A DNA stretch of 64,000 nt from the NCBI GenBank assembly GCA_947625495.1, contig CANQOQ010000006.1, positions 1 to 64,000 of the forward strand, written 5' to 3'. The stretch's first letter is position 1. The number at the start of each line of letters is the position of its first letter. The position numbers and the translations under genes are program-made. Shown piece after piece: positions 16,839-27,192 of this stretch. The notes under the pieces are model-generated. The model searched no databases. It saw only the letters and a list, made by a program, of their open reading frames with translations, and was not told the DNA's origin. The stretch comes from Candidatus Gastranaerophilales bacterium (GTDB taxonomy: Bacteria > Cyanobacteriota > Vampirovibrionia > Gastranaerophilales > Gastranaerophilaceae).

Positions 16839-17984
16839 TTAAATATTAATTATTTCAAAATATTCTTCAAGCTTTTTGTCTAAAGAACGTTTTTCTTTAA
16901 AATAAGTATTTAAATTGTATTTATGAATATTATTTGTATCTAAATATTGTATTTTATTAATAAATTTTTTGCGGTTTATTGTAAAATTCCAACTGTCGGA
17001 AACAATATTATCAATAGTAATGAAACTTGATTCTTTGAAATTTATATGAGAACAACAAAAACATGGAAATCCTAAAATTCCCGCCTCAATAATTACTTGT
17101 CCTACGCCGCATACAAAAAGATATTTGTCCCAATTCTCCTTTAGATATAAAATTGAGTCAATTTCACCTATAAATGCCGTATCTGAAATATTGTATTTGT
17201 TTTTTAATATATTTGAAATCGGTACTGATTTATAACCGGCAATATCAAAGTCAATATTATTTCTTTTACAGTATTCTATTGCGGAATATAAAGTTTTTAA
17301 TTTTTCTTTATCAAGTCTGCTTATTATTAATGCTTTGTTTTGGTTTTGTAATTTCCAAACAGGCTCAATATATTTGATAGAATTTGGTATTATATTTATG
17401 TCTTTTAATTTATTATAGTTTTTTATTTTTAACATGTGTGAGCTGATAATAATTCTATAGTCAAAACTATTTATTAATTTAAAATGACATAATCCTCGAT
17501 TATGAATTACACAACCTATTTTTACATATCTTTTTATATTATTTATGTTTATATATTTTAAATATTTACTTCCCCCAAAATTAAATTCTATTAATTGTAT
17601 ATTATATTTTTTTATTAATTCCAAAATGCAGGTTTCAATATTGGAAGCACTATATTTTAAAAAGAAATTATTAAAAGATAATAAATCAGGATTCAAATTT
17701 TGCTCACTTAAAATATATACTTCGTAGTTTTTTGATTTAAGAAAACTTAAGTACTGATTTAATCTTGTTTCCATTCCTCCTTTTGTTAAAAGAAAATCGG
17801 TAATTATTAATATATTTTTTTTAGAATTATGATTATAGTTTTTATTTAAGTTATCTTGATTTAAGATTAAATTTTCCTCTTTAAAATTATCGGATTTAAT
17901 TTTTAAATTAAACTTTATTCCCAAAAAATTAATATTAAAATGTTTTTGATCTTTATATTCAAATGAAAATAAATGTTTAAACAA
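16839..17984 (-). CDS. Putative GT-B glycosyltransferase (family 4-like)
   Basis: 381 residues starting at TTG 17984 with AAGGAAA seven bases upstream. Residues 58-90 form a Rossmann entry typical of GT4 enzymes (ILIITDFLLTKGGMETRL), and a C-terminal nucleotide-sugar domain has K-A-L-I-I-S-R-L-D-K-E-K near 215 and V-G-Q-V-I-I-E-A-G near 300. The first 30 residues (KHFNINFLGIKFNLKI) resemble the short N-terminal segment common in surface polysaccharide enzymes. It is very AT- and Asn/Lys-rich compared with the ybeY and pgpH genes beside it. Acceptor and sugar are unknown. Confidence 0.75.
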   Translation of the reverse strand: MFKHLFSFEYKDQKHFNINFLGIKFNLKIKSDNFKEENLILNQDNLNKNYNHNSKKNILIITDFLLTKGGMETRLNQYLSFLKSKNYEVYILSEQNLNPDLLSFNNFFLKYSASNIETCILELIKKYNIQLIEFNFGGSKYLKYININNIKRYVKIGCVIHNRGLCHFKLINSFDYRIIISSHMLKIKNYNKLKDINIIPNSIKYIEPVWKLQNQNKALIISRLDKEKLKTLYSAIEYCKRNNIDFDIAGYKSVPISNILKNKYNISDTAFIGEIDSILYLKENWDKYLFVCGVGQVIIEAGILGFPCFCCSHINFKESSFITIDNIVSDSWNFTINRKKFINKIQYLDTNNIHKYNLNTYFKEKRSLDKKLEEYFEIINI

Positions 17985-17994
17985 GTTAATTTCC

Positions 17995-18375
17995 TTATTT
18001 TATAAAAAATATGATTAGGTATTTACCGAATAAGATTATTCCTATTAAAAAGCTTATTCCTGCAATTAAAAGCACCATTCCTGCAGACATATCTTTTGCC
18101 ATTTCTACAAGTTTTGAATAATTATTTTTATAAACGGCATCAAGGGTAAATTCTATAACGGAGTTTAAAAGTTCACATATAAGAACCATTGCTATTGTTA
18201 AAATTAAAATACATATATCGGTTATTGAAAATCTTAAAATTAAAGCACTAATAAGGACAATAAAAGCAATAGGAACTTCTATTCTAAAATTTCTTTGAGA
18301 GCTTATAGCAAGTTTTAATCCTCTAACAGCATTATAAATACTTTCTGCTACACTTGATGATTTAAATTTTGTCAT
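17995..18375 (-). CDS. dgkA: Diacylglycerol/undecaprenol kinase
   Basis: 126 residues, the normal size of this trimeric membrane kinase. It has three or four hydrophobic helices and the family signature E-L-L-N-S-V-I-E-F-T-L-D (about 64-75) with N-A-x-R-G before it. It phosphorylates diacylglycerol or undecaprenol at the inner membrane. It overlaps the ybeY stop by four bases (ATGA), so the two are translationally coupled. Confidence 0.92.
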   Translation of the reverse strand: MTKFKSSSVAESIYNAVRGLKLAISSQRNFRIEVPIAFIVLISALILRFSITDICILILTIAMVLICELLNSVIEFTLDAVYKNNYSKLVEMAKDMSAGMVLLIAGISFLIGIILFGKYLIIFFIK

Positions 18376-18872
18376 AAAACTATTGCCTTTGCTTTATTTT
18401 GATTAGTCACCATAAAATCATAATCCTGTTGATTTTGATGGTCAAACCCTAATAAATGAAGTATACCATGGCTGATTAAATAATATAACTCCGAATCAAA
18501 TGAAACATTATTTTCAACGGATTGTTCTTTAATTTTGTCAAGTGAAACAATTATTTCTCCAAGATTAATTTCATTATCAAATATAAATCGTTCCTCCGGC
18601 TTTGAATCGGCAAAAATGGCAAATGTTATTACATCTGTTGCACTGTCTTTATTCCTATATTCTTTATTTATTTTATGAATATATTCATTGTCGCAAAGTA
18701 CAATATCAAAGCTTAATGTTTTAAATTTATAATCTTTTAAGCAGGATTTAGAAAAAATATTTATATCTTTTAAAATAAAGCCGGATATTTTTTGAACATT
18801 ATCGGATACGATAACTTCATTAATATTAAAGTCAGGATAAATATTTTCAATAAAAGCATTAATTACGGTCAT
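18372..18872 (-). CDS. ybeY: Endoribonuclease YbeY (16S rRNA maturation)
   Basis: 166 residues. The zinc site H-G-x-L-H-L-x-G-x-D-H is present near residues 134-144 (ISHGILHLLGFDHQ), together with the upstream motif R-N-K-D-S-A-T-D-V-I-T-F. YbeY acts in 3'-end processing of 16S rRNA and ribosome quality control. It lies in the common order pgpH-ybeY-dgkA; only five bases separate it from the pgpH stop. Confidence 0.94.
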   Translation of the reverse strand: MTVINAFIENIYPDFNINEVIVSDNVQKISGFILKDINIFSKSCLKDYKFKTLSFDIVLCDNEYIHKINKEYRNKDSATDVITFAIFADSKPEERFIFDNEINLGEIIVSLDKIKEQSVENNVSFDSELYYLISHGILHLLGFDHQNQQDYDFMVTNQNKAKAIVL

Positions 18873-18877
18873 AATTT

Positions 18878-20980
18878 TTAACCTTGAGAATTTTGTTCTT
18901 TTTCCTGAATATCTTCAATGGATTCTTGGTATTTAATTCTTTTATGGAAGACAGAACGAAGGACTCTTGAAAGAGTTGAAGATATAGTCTTAATATCTTT
19001 AAGAGTTAAAGGACTGTCAGATAATTGCCCGTCATCAAGTCTGTCTTGAATAATTTTATTAATTAAAGTTTCCAGTTCTTCTTGAGAATGGTCTTTTAAA
19101 GTTCTTGATGCAGATTCAACGGCATCAGCAATCATTAATATAGCTGTTTCTTTACTTGAAGGTTTAGGCCCTGTATATCTGAATTGTTCTTCTTGTACGT
19201 TTTCAGCACCTTCTTGCTGTACTGCCTGATTATAAAAATAACTGGCAAGTGAAGTTCCGTGATGTTGAGATATGAAATCCTGTATTACATCAGGAATATG
19301 GTATTCTTTTGCAATTGTTATGCCGTCTTTTGTATGAGAAGTTATAACCATCTTGCTTGAACGAGGAGTTAATTTTTCGTGAGGATTTTCTATTCCCGTG
19401 TAAGACTGGTTTTCAATAAAGAATAACGGACGTACAATTTTTCCTACGTCATGATATAAAGCACCTACTCTTGCTAAAATAGGGTCTGCCCCAATGGCTT
19501 CAGCGGCGGATTCTGCCAGATTAGAAACTCTTAAACTGTGTTCAAATGTTCCCGGTGCTGCTTCATGCAATTTTTTCAATAACGGCTGGTTGTAATCACC
19601 TAATTCTGCCAAGCCAAACGGGGTTATTACTTTAAATATATTTTCAAAAATCGGTATCATTCCGAGTGCAAATATTCCTGATACAATACCGTTCAGTATA
19701 CCTGCAATTATATCTTGCGAAAGTTTTTCTATTCCTAAATCATAGTAAACGCATATAATTACAAATGCCATTGTTATTGAAGTATAAACACCGACTCTTA
19801 TAAGGTCAAATCTTCTTGAATATTTAATTGTTGTTGTTCCTATTGTTGAAACTATTATTGATAATATAAATACCGACATTGCTAACGCCGAAAACTGCAT
19901 CGATAATGTTATTATAGTTAATAGTGTTACTGTTATAAAAAATGAAGTTCTCGGATTTAAAAATACCGAAAGGATTATTGCATAGAATGGGAACGGAAGT
20001 AAAAATACCGACCAGGTCTCGGGCATAAATATAGATATTATTGCTATAAACAGCGATAATACTCCAACTATTAATAATCGTTTCCTTTGTAAATATTCGG
20101 GTTCAAAAAACTTTAAATAATAAAATACCGAGAAAAATCCTATGCAAACGAGGCATAATATTCCGAGAATTCCTTTAAAATTAATTCTTAAAATATTATA
20201 TCCCGCTTTACTTAATGCTTCTTTTTTAACTTGAGTAATGGGTTCACCCACTCTTACTATAGTGTCGCCTTTATGAAATTTAACTATTATAGGCGAAATC
20301 ATATCTCTTGCATTCTTTTTTGCCAGATTAGTTGCTTCTTCGTCTATTATCATATTAGGAACTAACACTTGTTCCAATAGGGCAGTAATTACTTTTAACT
20401 GATTATTTGTTGTATTTACTTCAACATTTCTTCTTATTATTTTTGCTAAAGTATTTTCTTCAAAATCTTTTTCAGTTATTCCTTCATCTAATACAGAGGA
20501 AAGTGTTTTTACGGAAGCTGAAAAAATTTTTGTTAATAATTCGGTATTTGCGTTCAAGAAATAATAAACAACAAATTCTTTTATATAAGAATCTGATATA
20601 TCCATAATAACATTTAATTCACGTTCTTTGTCTTTAAGCGGAATATTTTTGTTTCTTATATATAAAATTTCACTTATAATTTCATTAAGGTTATTAACAA
20701 TATATGCATCATCAGCATGGGAATAGACAACACCTACTTTTTGAGCAACTTCTCTTTTTCTTCTTTCGGTTTTAATACTGTCTACTACCTCTATTTCTTT
20801 AGGTGCTATCACCATTACTTTACTTATATTGTCAGAATCAACTATTGTTTGAAAGAAAAAATATTTAGAAATTATTATTCCCGTAAATAATATTATAAAC
20901 GTTAATGTTAATACTATATTTACAACTGTTTTAGGGGATTTTAAAGGTTCTGTAAATTTATCTATATCAAATTTTTTCAT
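18878..20980 (-). CDS. pgpH: 7TM-HD family cyclic di-AMP phosphodiesterase-like protein
   Basis: About 700 residues. One N-terminal helix, an extracytoplasmic 7TMR-HDED domain (about 45-265), seven membrane helices (about 270-470) and a cytoplasmic HD domain with H-S-L-R-V-S-N-L-A and Y-H-D-V-G-K-I (about 490-520) plus later H and D residues. PgpH enzymes hydrolyse c-di-AMP; no c-di-AMP cyclase is visible in this window. I prefer ATG 20980 to the GTG three codons earlier. First gene of the run pgpH-ybeY-dgkA-glycosyltransferase. Confidence 0.92.
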   Translation of the reverse strand: MKKFDIDKFTEPLKSPKTVVNIVLTLTFIILFTGIIISKYFFFQTIVDSDNISKVMVIAPKEIEVVDSIKTERRKREVAQKVGVVYSHADDAYIVNNLNEIISEILYIRNKNIPLKDKERELNVIMDISDSYIKEFVVYYFLNANTELLTKIFSASVKTLSSVLDEGITEKDFEENTLAKIIRRNVEVNTTNNQLKVITALLEQVLVPNMIIDEEATNLAKKNARDMISPIIVKFHKGDTIVRVGEPITQVKKEALSKAGYNILRINFKGILGILCLVCIGFFSVFYYLKFFEPEYLQRKRLLIVGVLSLFIAIISIFMPETWSVFLLPFPFYAIILSVFLNPRTSFFITVTLLTIITLSMQFSALAMSVFILSIIVSTIGTTTIKYSRRFDLIRVGVYTSITMAFVIICVYYDLGIEKLSQDIIAGILNGIVSGIFALGMIPIFENIFKVITPFGLAELGDYNQPLLKKLHEAAPGTFEHSLRVSNLAESAAEAIGADPILARVGALYHDVGKIVRPLFFIENQSYTGIENPHEKLTPRSSKMVITSHTKDGITIAKEYHIPDVIQDFISQHHGTSLASYFYNQAVQQEGAENVQEEQFRYTGPKPSSKETAILMIADAVESASRTLKDHSQEELETLINKIIQDRLDDGQLSDSPLTLKDIKTISSTLSRVLRSVFHKRIKYQESIEDIQEKEQNSQG

Positions 20981-21116
20981 AAAAACCACTTATCTTATAC
21001 TATATCCACTTAATTTTACAACAAGCCTGATATTTTGCAAATCTCCGTAAATAGTTTGAACTTTTAATGTGTCGATAATATAATTATTATAGTCAAAAAA
21101 TGTTTATTTAATCAGT

Positions 21117-24100
21117 ATGGGAATTAGAAAGCGTTTAAAAAAACTTCTTTTTGGAATTATAGTAATAATTGCACTTGTTGAATGCTCTTATTTGTTTATT
21201 CTGCCTGTGTGTGCGGATAAATATATTCCTGAAAATTTCACAATAAATAATACTAATATTCATATAGAAAATATTAAAATAAAAACTCATATTCTGCCAA
21301 AGCTGAATATTTCCGCTTCTAAATTAGAGATAAAAAATTTTATTGATGCCCGAAATTTACAAATTAATGTATCTTTATTTGATTTATTAAGAAAAAATGT
21401 TAATATAAACCGACTTGACTCTGATAATATATTTTTGACTATTACCTATGACAAAGACGGCTGTTTTAATTTTGAAAAGCTGTTTGCTTCGGATAAAAAT
21501 AAGAAATTAAACCTGATTTTAAAAAATAATACTGTAAATATAGGCAGTTATAAACTTGTATATAAAGATGAGAATTTAGATAAGACTTCAACTATACAAG
21601 GTTTCCCTCTTGTTTTAAATATTAAAGATAAAGATAATATGACAATTAAAACTAAGGGAAATATAATATCAAATCAGGAGGAAAGTGAGTTTGATATTGA
21701 TTTATCAGCTAAATTGCCTTTAGCTGATATAAATTCCGATTTAGTTAAAGGGAAATGTTTTATATATAACTTAGATTTGGATATGATTTTCCCTTATTTA
21801 AAAAAATATTACGATAAAAATATAAAAAAATTTTCAGGGAAAGTTAAATATATACAATTATCTGATGAAGATAATAAGGTAGTTTTTAACACTTATTTTT
21901 CTGATTTGGTTTTTGATAAAGAAAACTGGAAAAACTACGTTTGGGCAAAGGGTGAAAATATAGTTAAAACATCTTTTTCTTTTGAAAAAGATATTATAAA
22001 TGTTCATTCATTTAATTATAAAGCGGATAATATAGATATAAAGGCAGACGGAACCGTCGATTTAGAAGGCAAAAAAATAAATCTTGATGTTAATACGACC
22101 ATAGAAAAATCAAAAGCCGAGAATATAGCATCAATACTTCCTCCTACTTTGGTACCTAAGTATATGACCATTGAAAAAATTAAAAATTATGGTGTTTATG
22201 GAGATATTGAAGCTGAAATACAAATAAAAGGGCAAATTCCTCAGCCCAATATAACGGGATACGTTAAAGCTGATAATGTTCATGTCCTTGATAAATCATT
22301 ACATAAACTGCACAAAGGAACCGTATTTATAAGATTCGACAAAAGAATCTTAAATATGGATATTCTTGTTAATATGTTTAATAACCAAAAAGCAACTGTT
22401 AAGGGATATGTATATATGTTCCGAGACGGAATTAATAATGTTACGGTTAAAACAACGGATAATATAGATTTCCCGCTGGCTCAAAAGATAATAGTACCCA
22501 TAAGTAAGGTTTTTAATTTCCAATTAGGGCCTATTCCCGATATGAATATTAAATCAGGCAGCGGCATTATTGATGTCAACATAAAAGGGAATATGAGTTT
22601 TGTTAATATAGACGGTTTTTCTGACTTCCATAATGCGGTATTATCATATAACGGATTATATGGAGTTGTTGATAAAGGCAAGGGAAGGCTTGATTTTAAG
22701 GATGATGTTATAAGTTTTAAATCCGAACAGGCATTTGTTAAGTCAAATCCTTTAAGTGTTGAAGGCAGGGTTAAAATAAATGATAATTTGGACTTTAATA
22801 TATCTTCAACAAAGGCAAAAGCAGAGGATTTACTTGAAATAATAAATAACAGCACATTATTGAAGGATGTAAAAGACGGACTTAAAGTAATAACCGGTGC
22901 AGAGGGAAATACAAGATTATTTGTAAATTTAAAAGCCAAAATAGTACCTGTACCATTTGGACATCCGCCTTTACCGCCTGAGGAAGCTTTTGAAGATATG
23001 AAGGTTAAGGGCTCATTATATCTTTTCGGCGATTCTTGTTTTATTGAAGGATTTAAAACTCCCATTGAAAGTATTAAAGGTATTGTTGATTTTACCGAAA
23101 CGGTTGTTGATATAAATAATTTATCAGCTGTATCGGGAACTTCACCTGTTACTATATACGGGAAAATTATTAATGATTTAAAAACAAAAATCCCTGATGT
23201 TGATCTTACGGTTACAAGTAAAAGTGTTAATTTAAAAGATACAATAAGATTTTTAACAAAGTCTTATTTATACCCCGAAAATTATCCTGATTTATCAAGT
23301 TTGTATAATATAGCTTCAAAGCATGATTTGTATTTTAAGTATAAAGCAAAAGCCGTTGATTTTATTACGGATAAAGCTTATGCAGAAATGAATTTCATAA
23401 ATGATAATGAAGATAATCCGATTAAAGCAAAGTCTGGCAGAATAATTTTGAATAAATCAACTGTTACCGTAGATAATGTTAATGCTTCATTATATGACTC
23501 GAATTTATCGGTTAACGGAAATGTTCTTAGAGTTGATACTATTAATCCGATTTATAATTTAAAAATCCAAACGGATAATTTTAATTTTGAAAATTTAAAT
23601 GATGTTTCAAAAATTACAATAATGCCTGATAAGTTAAAATGTATAATTGAACAATTTAAGAATTTTAAAGGTTTTTCTGATTTGGATATAAGTATTGATA
23701 AAAATATATTTAAAGGGGAAATATATGTTAAAAATCTTTCCATGCAGCATAAAAAAACAAATATTCCCGTAGTATTTGACAGTTTCCCTGTTATATTTAA
23801 AGAAAATAAAATAATAATAGATAATATGACGGCAAAAGTGGCAGATATGCCTTTATTTGGTGATTTTACACTGTCTGACTGTTTTACAAAACCTAAAATA
23901 TTCGGTTATTTTACTTCTAAATTGACAAATAACTTTATAAAAGGTTATTTAAGTGAAGATGTAATGAAAAATATAAGTTTAGAAGGTGATATAGGATTTT
24001 CTTCTAAAATAAAGGGTGAAATAAATAATCTGATTATAGAGCCTAAACTTGTTTTAAATCCTGATGCGGATATAACTATTGGCGGGATTAATGTCGGTGA

Positions 24101-25583
24101 TGTTAATGAAAAAAGAGAATTTAAAGGCAAAATAAATATCTTAAAAGATAAAATATTAATAAATGATTTTAATTATACAAAGTATATTGCCTCTCAAAAT
24201 AATAAAATGAATACAATAGTTTTTGCGACATCAAAAGGGGAATTGGCGATTAAAAACGGCAAAATAATTCCTAAAATATTTGAGATGAAAACAAATAAGA
24301 ACCTGCCTGCAAGAATTTTAAATGTATTTTTAAAAACACCTGTTTTAACTCAGGGAAGTTTTAATTGTGATATTAAATATATGGCTGATTTTGTCAGAAA
24401 AACTTCAAAAATAACAGGAAATCTTGATTGCAGAAATCTTGATATTCCTCTTTTTGATTCAATTGTTAAAAATATTCACCTTTCAGCCGACGATAACAAA
24501 ATAAATCTGTCTCTTTTTGCATTTATAACCGACTCAAAGGTAAATGTTAATTCAATAATAAAAAATAATTTTTCTCAGCAGCCTCAAGTTGAAGCATTAA
24601 ATATATATGTTGATCAAATAGACAGAAATAAACTGTTTGAGAGATTTTCTCAGATTCATACGGCAATGAATACAAATAATAAAATAAAGAATATGGATTT
24701 AAATGGCTTGAGTATTGCAAACGGGCATTTAGAGGTAAAAGAACTATTGATTAAATCACTGGTCGCCAAAAATTTTACATCCGATTTTAATGTGGATAAA
24801 AACGGAATTTTTAACGCCCAAAATATGAATGTTGATATATCTCAAGGCAGTATAAAAGGTAAAATGTCATATAATCTTTCAACTACTGCAGTAAAAGGTG
24901 ATTTTGAACTAAATAATGTGGATTCAAATTATATAGCAGAAACATTATTTGAGGGTAAAAATCAAATATACGGTAATGCAAACGGAAAAATGTATTTAAA
25001 AACCAAGGGAATGACGGATACTGAAATGATTAATAATCTTTCGGGAAATGTTTCTTTTAATATCTCGGACGGAAGAATGCCAAAACTCGGTTCTTTAGAG
25101 TACCTTTTAAGAGCAAGCAATATATTAAAAAGCGGACTAACAGGATTTACGCTAAACAGTATTTTGGAATTATTGAATCTTGTTAAAACAGGATATTTTT
25201 CTAATATCTATGGCAGTTGTAATATAGAAAACGGGATAGCAAAAAATATTGAAATATTTTCTAAAGGTGAAAATATGAGTTTATATATTCATGGGAACTA
25301 TGATATTGCAGACAGTCATGCGGATATGGAAGTACTAGGGAAACTATCAAACCGTATTTCAACTATATTCGGAAGATTGGGTAATACATCATTGAATACG
25401 TTCTTTAGATTAATTCCGGGTATATCGCTTTTAGACTTCGGCAGAAAAGATTTTATAGAAGATGTTGAAAAAATCCCGTCTTTTACGGGCGGTGACTATG
25501 AAGCAAGAATTTTTCAGGCTATAATTAACGGTAATATCAATGAATCAGGATATGTACAAAGTTTTAAATGGGTAAAACAATAA
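21117..25583 (+). CDS. AsmA-like protein of the outer-membrane lipid transport group
   Basis: 1488 residues. A single N-terminal membrane helix (about 10-30) anchors a very long periplasmic part made of repeating beta strands. The final 250 residues match the AsmA-like C-terminal domain (G-D-F-E-L-N-N-V-D, then NNLSGNVSFNISDGRMPKLG and GLTGFTLNSILE). Proteins of this group (AsmA, TamB, YhdP) form hydrophobic bridges that carry phospholipids to the outer membrane. This supports a two-membrane cell. Single gene, ended by a strong hairpin. Confidence 0.85.
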   Translation: MGIRKRLKKLLFGIIVIIALVECSYLFILPVCADKYIPENFTINNTNIHIENIKIKTHILPKLNISASKLEIKNFIDARNLQINVSLFDLLRKNVNINRLDSDNIFLTITYDKDGCFNFEKLFASDKNKKLNLILKNNTVNIGSYKLVYKDENLDKTSTIQGFPLVLNIKDKDNMTIKTKGNIISNQEESEFDIDLSAKLPLADINSDLVKGKCFIYNLDLDMIFPYLKKYYDKNIKKFSGKVKYIQLSDEDNKVVFNTYFSDLVFDKENWKNYVWAKGENIVKTSFSFEKDIINVHSFNYKADNIDIKADGTVDLEGKKINLDVNTTIEKSKAENIASILPPTLVPKYMTIEKIKNYGVYGDIEAEIQIKGQIPQPNITGYVKADNVHVLDKSLHKLHKGTVFIRFDKRILNMDILVNMFNNQKATVKGYVYMFRDGINNVTVKTTDNIDFPLAQKIIVPISKVFNFQLGPIPDMNIKSGSGIIDVNIKGNMSFVNIDGFSDFHNAVLSYNGLYGVVDKGKGRLDFKDDVISFKSEQAFVKSNPLSVEGRVKINDNLDFNISSTKAKAEDLLEIINNSTLLKDVKDGLKVITGAEGNTRLFVNLKAKIVPVPFGHPPLPPEEAFEDMKVKGSLYLFGDSCFIEGFKTPIESIKGIVDFTETVVDINNLSAVSGTSPVTIYGKIINDLKTKIPDVDLTVTSKSVNLKDTIRFLTKSYLYPENYPDLSSLYNIASKHDLYFKYKAKAVDFITDKAYAEMNFINDNEDNPIKAKSGRIILNKSTVTVDNVNASLYDSNLSVNGNVLRVDTINPIYNLKIQTDNFNFENLNDVSKITIMPDKLKCIIEQFKNFKGFSDLDISIDKNIFKGEIYVKNLSMQHKKTNIPVVFDSFPVIFKENKIIIDNMTAKVADMPLFGDFTLSDCFTKPKIFGYFTSKLTNNFIKGYLSEDVMKNISLEGDIGFSSKIKGEINNLIIEPKLVLNPDADITIGGINVGDVNEKREFKGKINILKDKILINDFNYTKYIASQNNKMNTIVFATSKGELAIKNGKIIPKIFEMKTNKNLPARILNVFLKTPVLTQGSFNCDIKYMADFVRKTSKITGNLDCRNLDIPLFDSIVKNIHLSADDNKINLSLFAFITDSKVNVNSIIKNNFSQQPQVEALNIYVDQIDRNKLFERFSQIHTAMNTNNKIKNMDLNGLSIANGHLEVKELLIKSLVAKNFTSDFNVDKNGIFNAQNMNVDISQGSIKGKMSYNLSTTAVKGDFELNNVDSNYIAETLFEGKNQIYGNANGKMYLKTKGMTDTEMINNLSGNVSFNISDGRMPKLGSLEYLLRASNILKSGLTGFTLNSILELLNLVKTGYFSNIYGSCNIENGIAKNIEIFSKGENMSLYIHGNYDIADSHADMEVLGKLSNRISTIFGRLGNTSLNTFFRLIPGISLLDFGRKDFIEDVEKIPSFTGGDYEARIFQAIINGNINESGYVQSFKWVKQ

Positions 25584-25610
25584 AAAAGAGGCATTATATA
25601 GCCTCTTTTT
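25583..25610 (+). terminator. Rho-independent terminator after the AsmA-like gene
   Basis: Stem AAAAAGAGGC / GCCTCTTTTT with an 8-base loop; it begins at the stop codon. Confidence 0.88.
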
Positions 25611-25640
25611 AAATATCCCTAATCGGATTCCCGTTTATAA

Positions 25641-26267
25641 TTAATAATTTTTAAGCTCTTTTATTCTTTTTTGCATTTTTTGTCTTTTTGCTTTCATTGC
25701 CTTTTTTTGTTCATCTTTAATTTTGTTAAATTCTTTTTTCTGTTCAGCCGTTAAGGTTGCTTCAAAGTTTTTCATATTTTCTTTTCGTTGATTGTCAGCT
25801 TGAACTCTTAATGTCTTTAATTCTCCTGAAATCTTTTTTAATTGTTTATCTTTTTCTTCATTAGTAAGATTTGTATCTCTTTTCGTTTGAATTAACTCTT
25901 GTCTTTTTTTATGTATTTCATCAAGAACAGGTTTTATTGCTTCTCTGTCTTTTTTCTTTTGTTCTTCAATTTGTTTTTTTTGTTCTTCAGTCAAGTTTAA
26001 ACGTTTTTCAAACTCTGCTTTTTTAGCCTGCATTTCTTCATGTGAATGACATTTGGGCATATTCATTCTCATAGGATGGTCTTTATCTACTTGAGGACCG
26101 GGACCGAAGTATTTAAAAGCTTTAGGACATTCTTGCGGAACCGGTGTAATTTCTACTCCGGCAGGAGCCAGCATATTATTAGCAGCATCGTTTGCTGCAA
26201 AAACGGTATTTGTACTTAATAAAACTACCATTAAAGGTAAAATTGACAACATTATTTTGTTTTTCAT
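25641..26267 (-). CDS. Secreted Spy/CpxP-like (LTxxQ-type) helical protein
   Basis: 208 residues from ATG 26267 (GGAG six bases before it). A signal peptide ends near VFAAN (residue 25). A short Cys/His/Met-containing segment (ECPKAF, PMRMNMPKCHSHEE) is followed by charged helices with L-N-L-T-E-E-Q-K and A-T-L-T-A-E-Q-K, the two LTxxQ-like motifs of the Spy/CpxP family. Such proteins are periplasmic chaperones or metal-stress sensors. It is last in the operon with an ECF sigma factor and anti-sigma factor, so it may be a target or a brake of that system. Confidence 0.78.
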   Translation of the reverse strand: MKNKIMLSILPLMVVLLSTNTVFAANDAANNMLAPAGVEITPVPQECPKAFKYFGPGPQVDKDHPMRMNMPKCHSHEEMQAKKAEFEKRLNLTEEQKKQIEEQKKKDREAIKPVLDEIHKKRQELIQTKRDTNLTNEEKDKQLKKISGELKTLRVQADNQRKENMKNFEATLTAEQKKEFNKIKDEQKKAMKAKRQKMQKRIKELKNY

Positions 26268-26278
26268 GGATTCTCCTT

Positions 26279-26770
26279 TCAAATTAAATCTTTTAAAGTT
26301 ATACTTAGTTCTTTGCGCGCGTTAAAAAGTCTTGATCTTACTGTCCCTACAGGACAATTGAGTTTTTCTGCTATTTGTTCATAATTCATATCTTTCATTT
26401 CATACATTACAATTACTTCACGTAATTTCGGTTTTAATTTTTCTATTGCATCTATAATTTGTTTTTGTCTTTGTTTTCTGATAAATATGTCTTCAATACT
26501 TTCTTTATCATCTTTTATTTGGAATAGTTCATCTTCTTCGGTAACGGTATTTTGAGAGTGCTTAAAGTATGCGGATTTCATATAATCACGGCAAAGATTT
26601 GCGGTAATTGTACTAATCCAGCTTTTGAATTTTCCGCTTTCTTTATATTTATCCAGATTCTTATATGTTCTTATATAAACTTCCTGTTCAATATCTTCAT
26701 TATAAGAACCTGTCATATTAGAAATAATTTTTCTGATATTATTTCTGTATTGATTTAATATTTCTTTCAA
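26279..26770 (-). CDS. ECF sigma factor
   Basis: 163 residues, sigma-70 regions 2 (EDIEQEVYIRTYKNLDKY, then FKSWISTITANLCRDYMK) and 4 (LKPKLREVIVMYEMKDMNYEQIAEKLNCPVGTVRSRLF). RpoE/SigW-like. It follows the anti-sigma gene by 15 bases and precedes the Spy-like gene, so the module is anti-sigma, sigma, Spy-like. Confidence 0.92.
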   Translation of the reverse strand: MKEILNQYRNNIRKIISNMTGSYNEDIEQEVYIRTYKNLDKYKESGKFKSWISTITANLCRDYMKSAYFKHSQNTVTEEDELFQIKDDKESIEDIFIRKQRQKQIIDAIEKLKPKLREVIVMYEMKDMNYEQIAEKLNCPVGTVRSRLFNARKELSITLKDLI

Positions 26771-26785
26771 ACTAATACCTTCACA

Positions 26786-27136
26786 TTATAATTCAAGAAA
26801 TCCGTATTCATCGGTAGGCAGTCCCATTGCACTTACGCAGGAATCATCTGATGAGTTTATTATATAATTGTCATCATAGATTTTATAACCTGTAAATGCC
26901 GAAAAACCTATAAAAAGAACAAAACAGCAAGCCAATTTTTTTATATTGGATAATTTCTTACTCTCCTGTTTTTTAAGATACAAAGGAGCAACCTCTTTTA
27001 CGAGCATGGAAACTTTTTTTTGTATTTCATGTTCTTTTTGGCAATCGGGACATTCTTTCAGATGATTTAGAAAATCTTCTTCACTTTTAAAAGTGAAGTA
27101 AGCTTCATATTTATCACATTTATGTTCGTCACTCAT
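26786..27136 (-). CDS. Zinc-finger anti-sigma factor (ZAS type), membrane anchored
   Basis: 116 residues from ATG 27136, chosen because AAAGAGG lies just before it and the earlier in-frame ATG 27154 has no such site. The N-terminal part has the H-x3-C-x2-C motif of zf-HC2 anti-sigma domains (HLKECPDC), and one transmembrane helix (LACCFVLFIGFSAFTGY) is followed by a short extracytoplasmic tail. It should hold the ECF sigma factor at the membrane. Unusually it is encoded before its sigma factor. Confidence 0.85.
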   Translation of the reverse strand: MSDEHKCDKYEAYFTFKSEEDFLNHLKECPDCQKEHEIQKKVSMLVKEVAPLYLKKQESKKLSNIKKLACCFVLFIGFSAFTGYKIYDDNYIINSSDDSCVSAMGLPTDEYGFLEL

Positions 27137-27192
27137 TGTTTTTTCCTCTTTCATTATGTATAACGAGGAAGTAAAATTAAAAGTTCATTTTT

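Noticed and set aside
20981-20989. GTG start of pgpH three codons upstream
   Set aside because: No better ribosome-binding site than for ATG 20980, and the extra residues are not typical.
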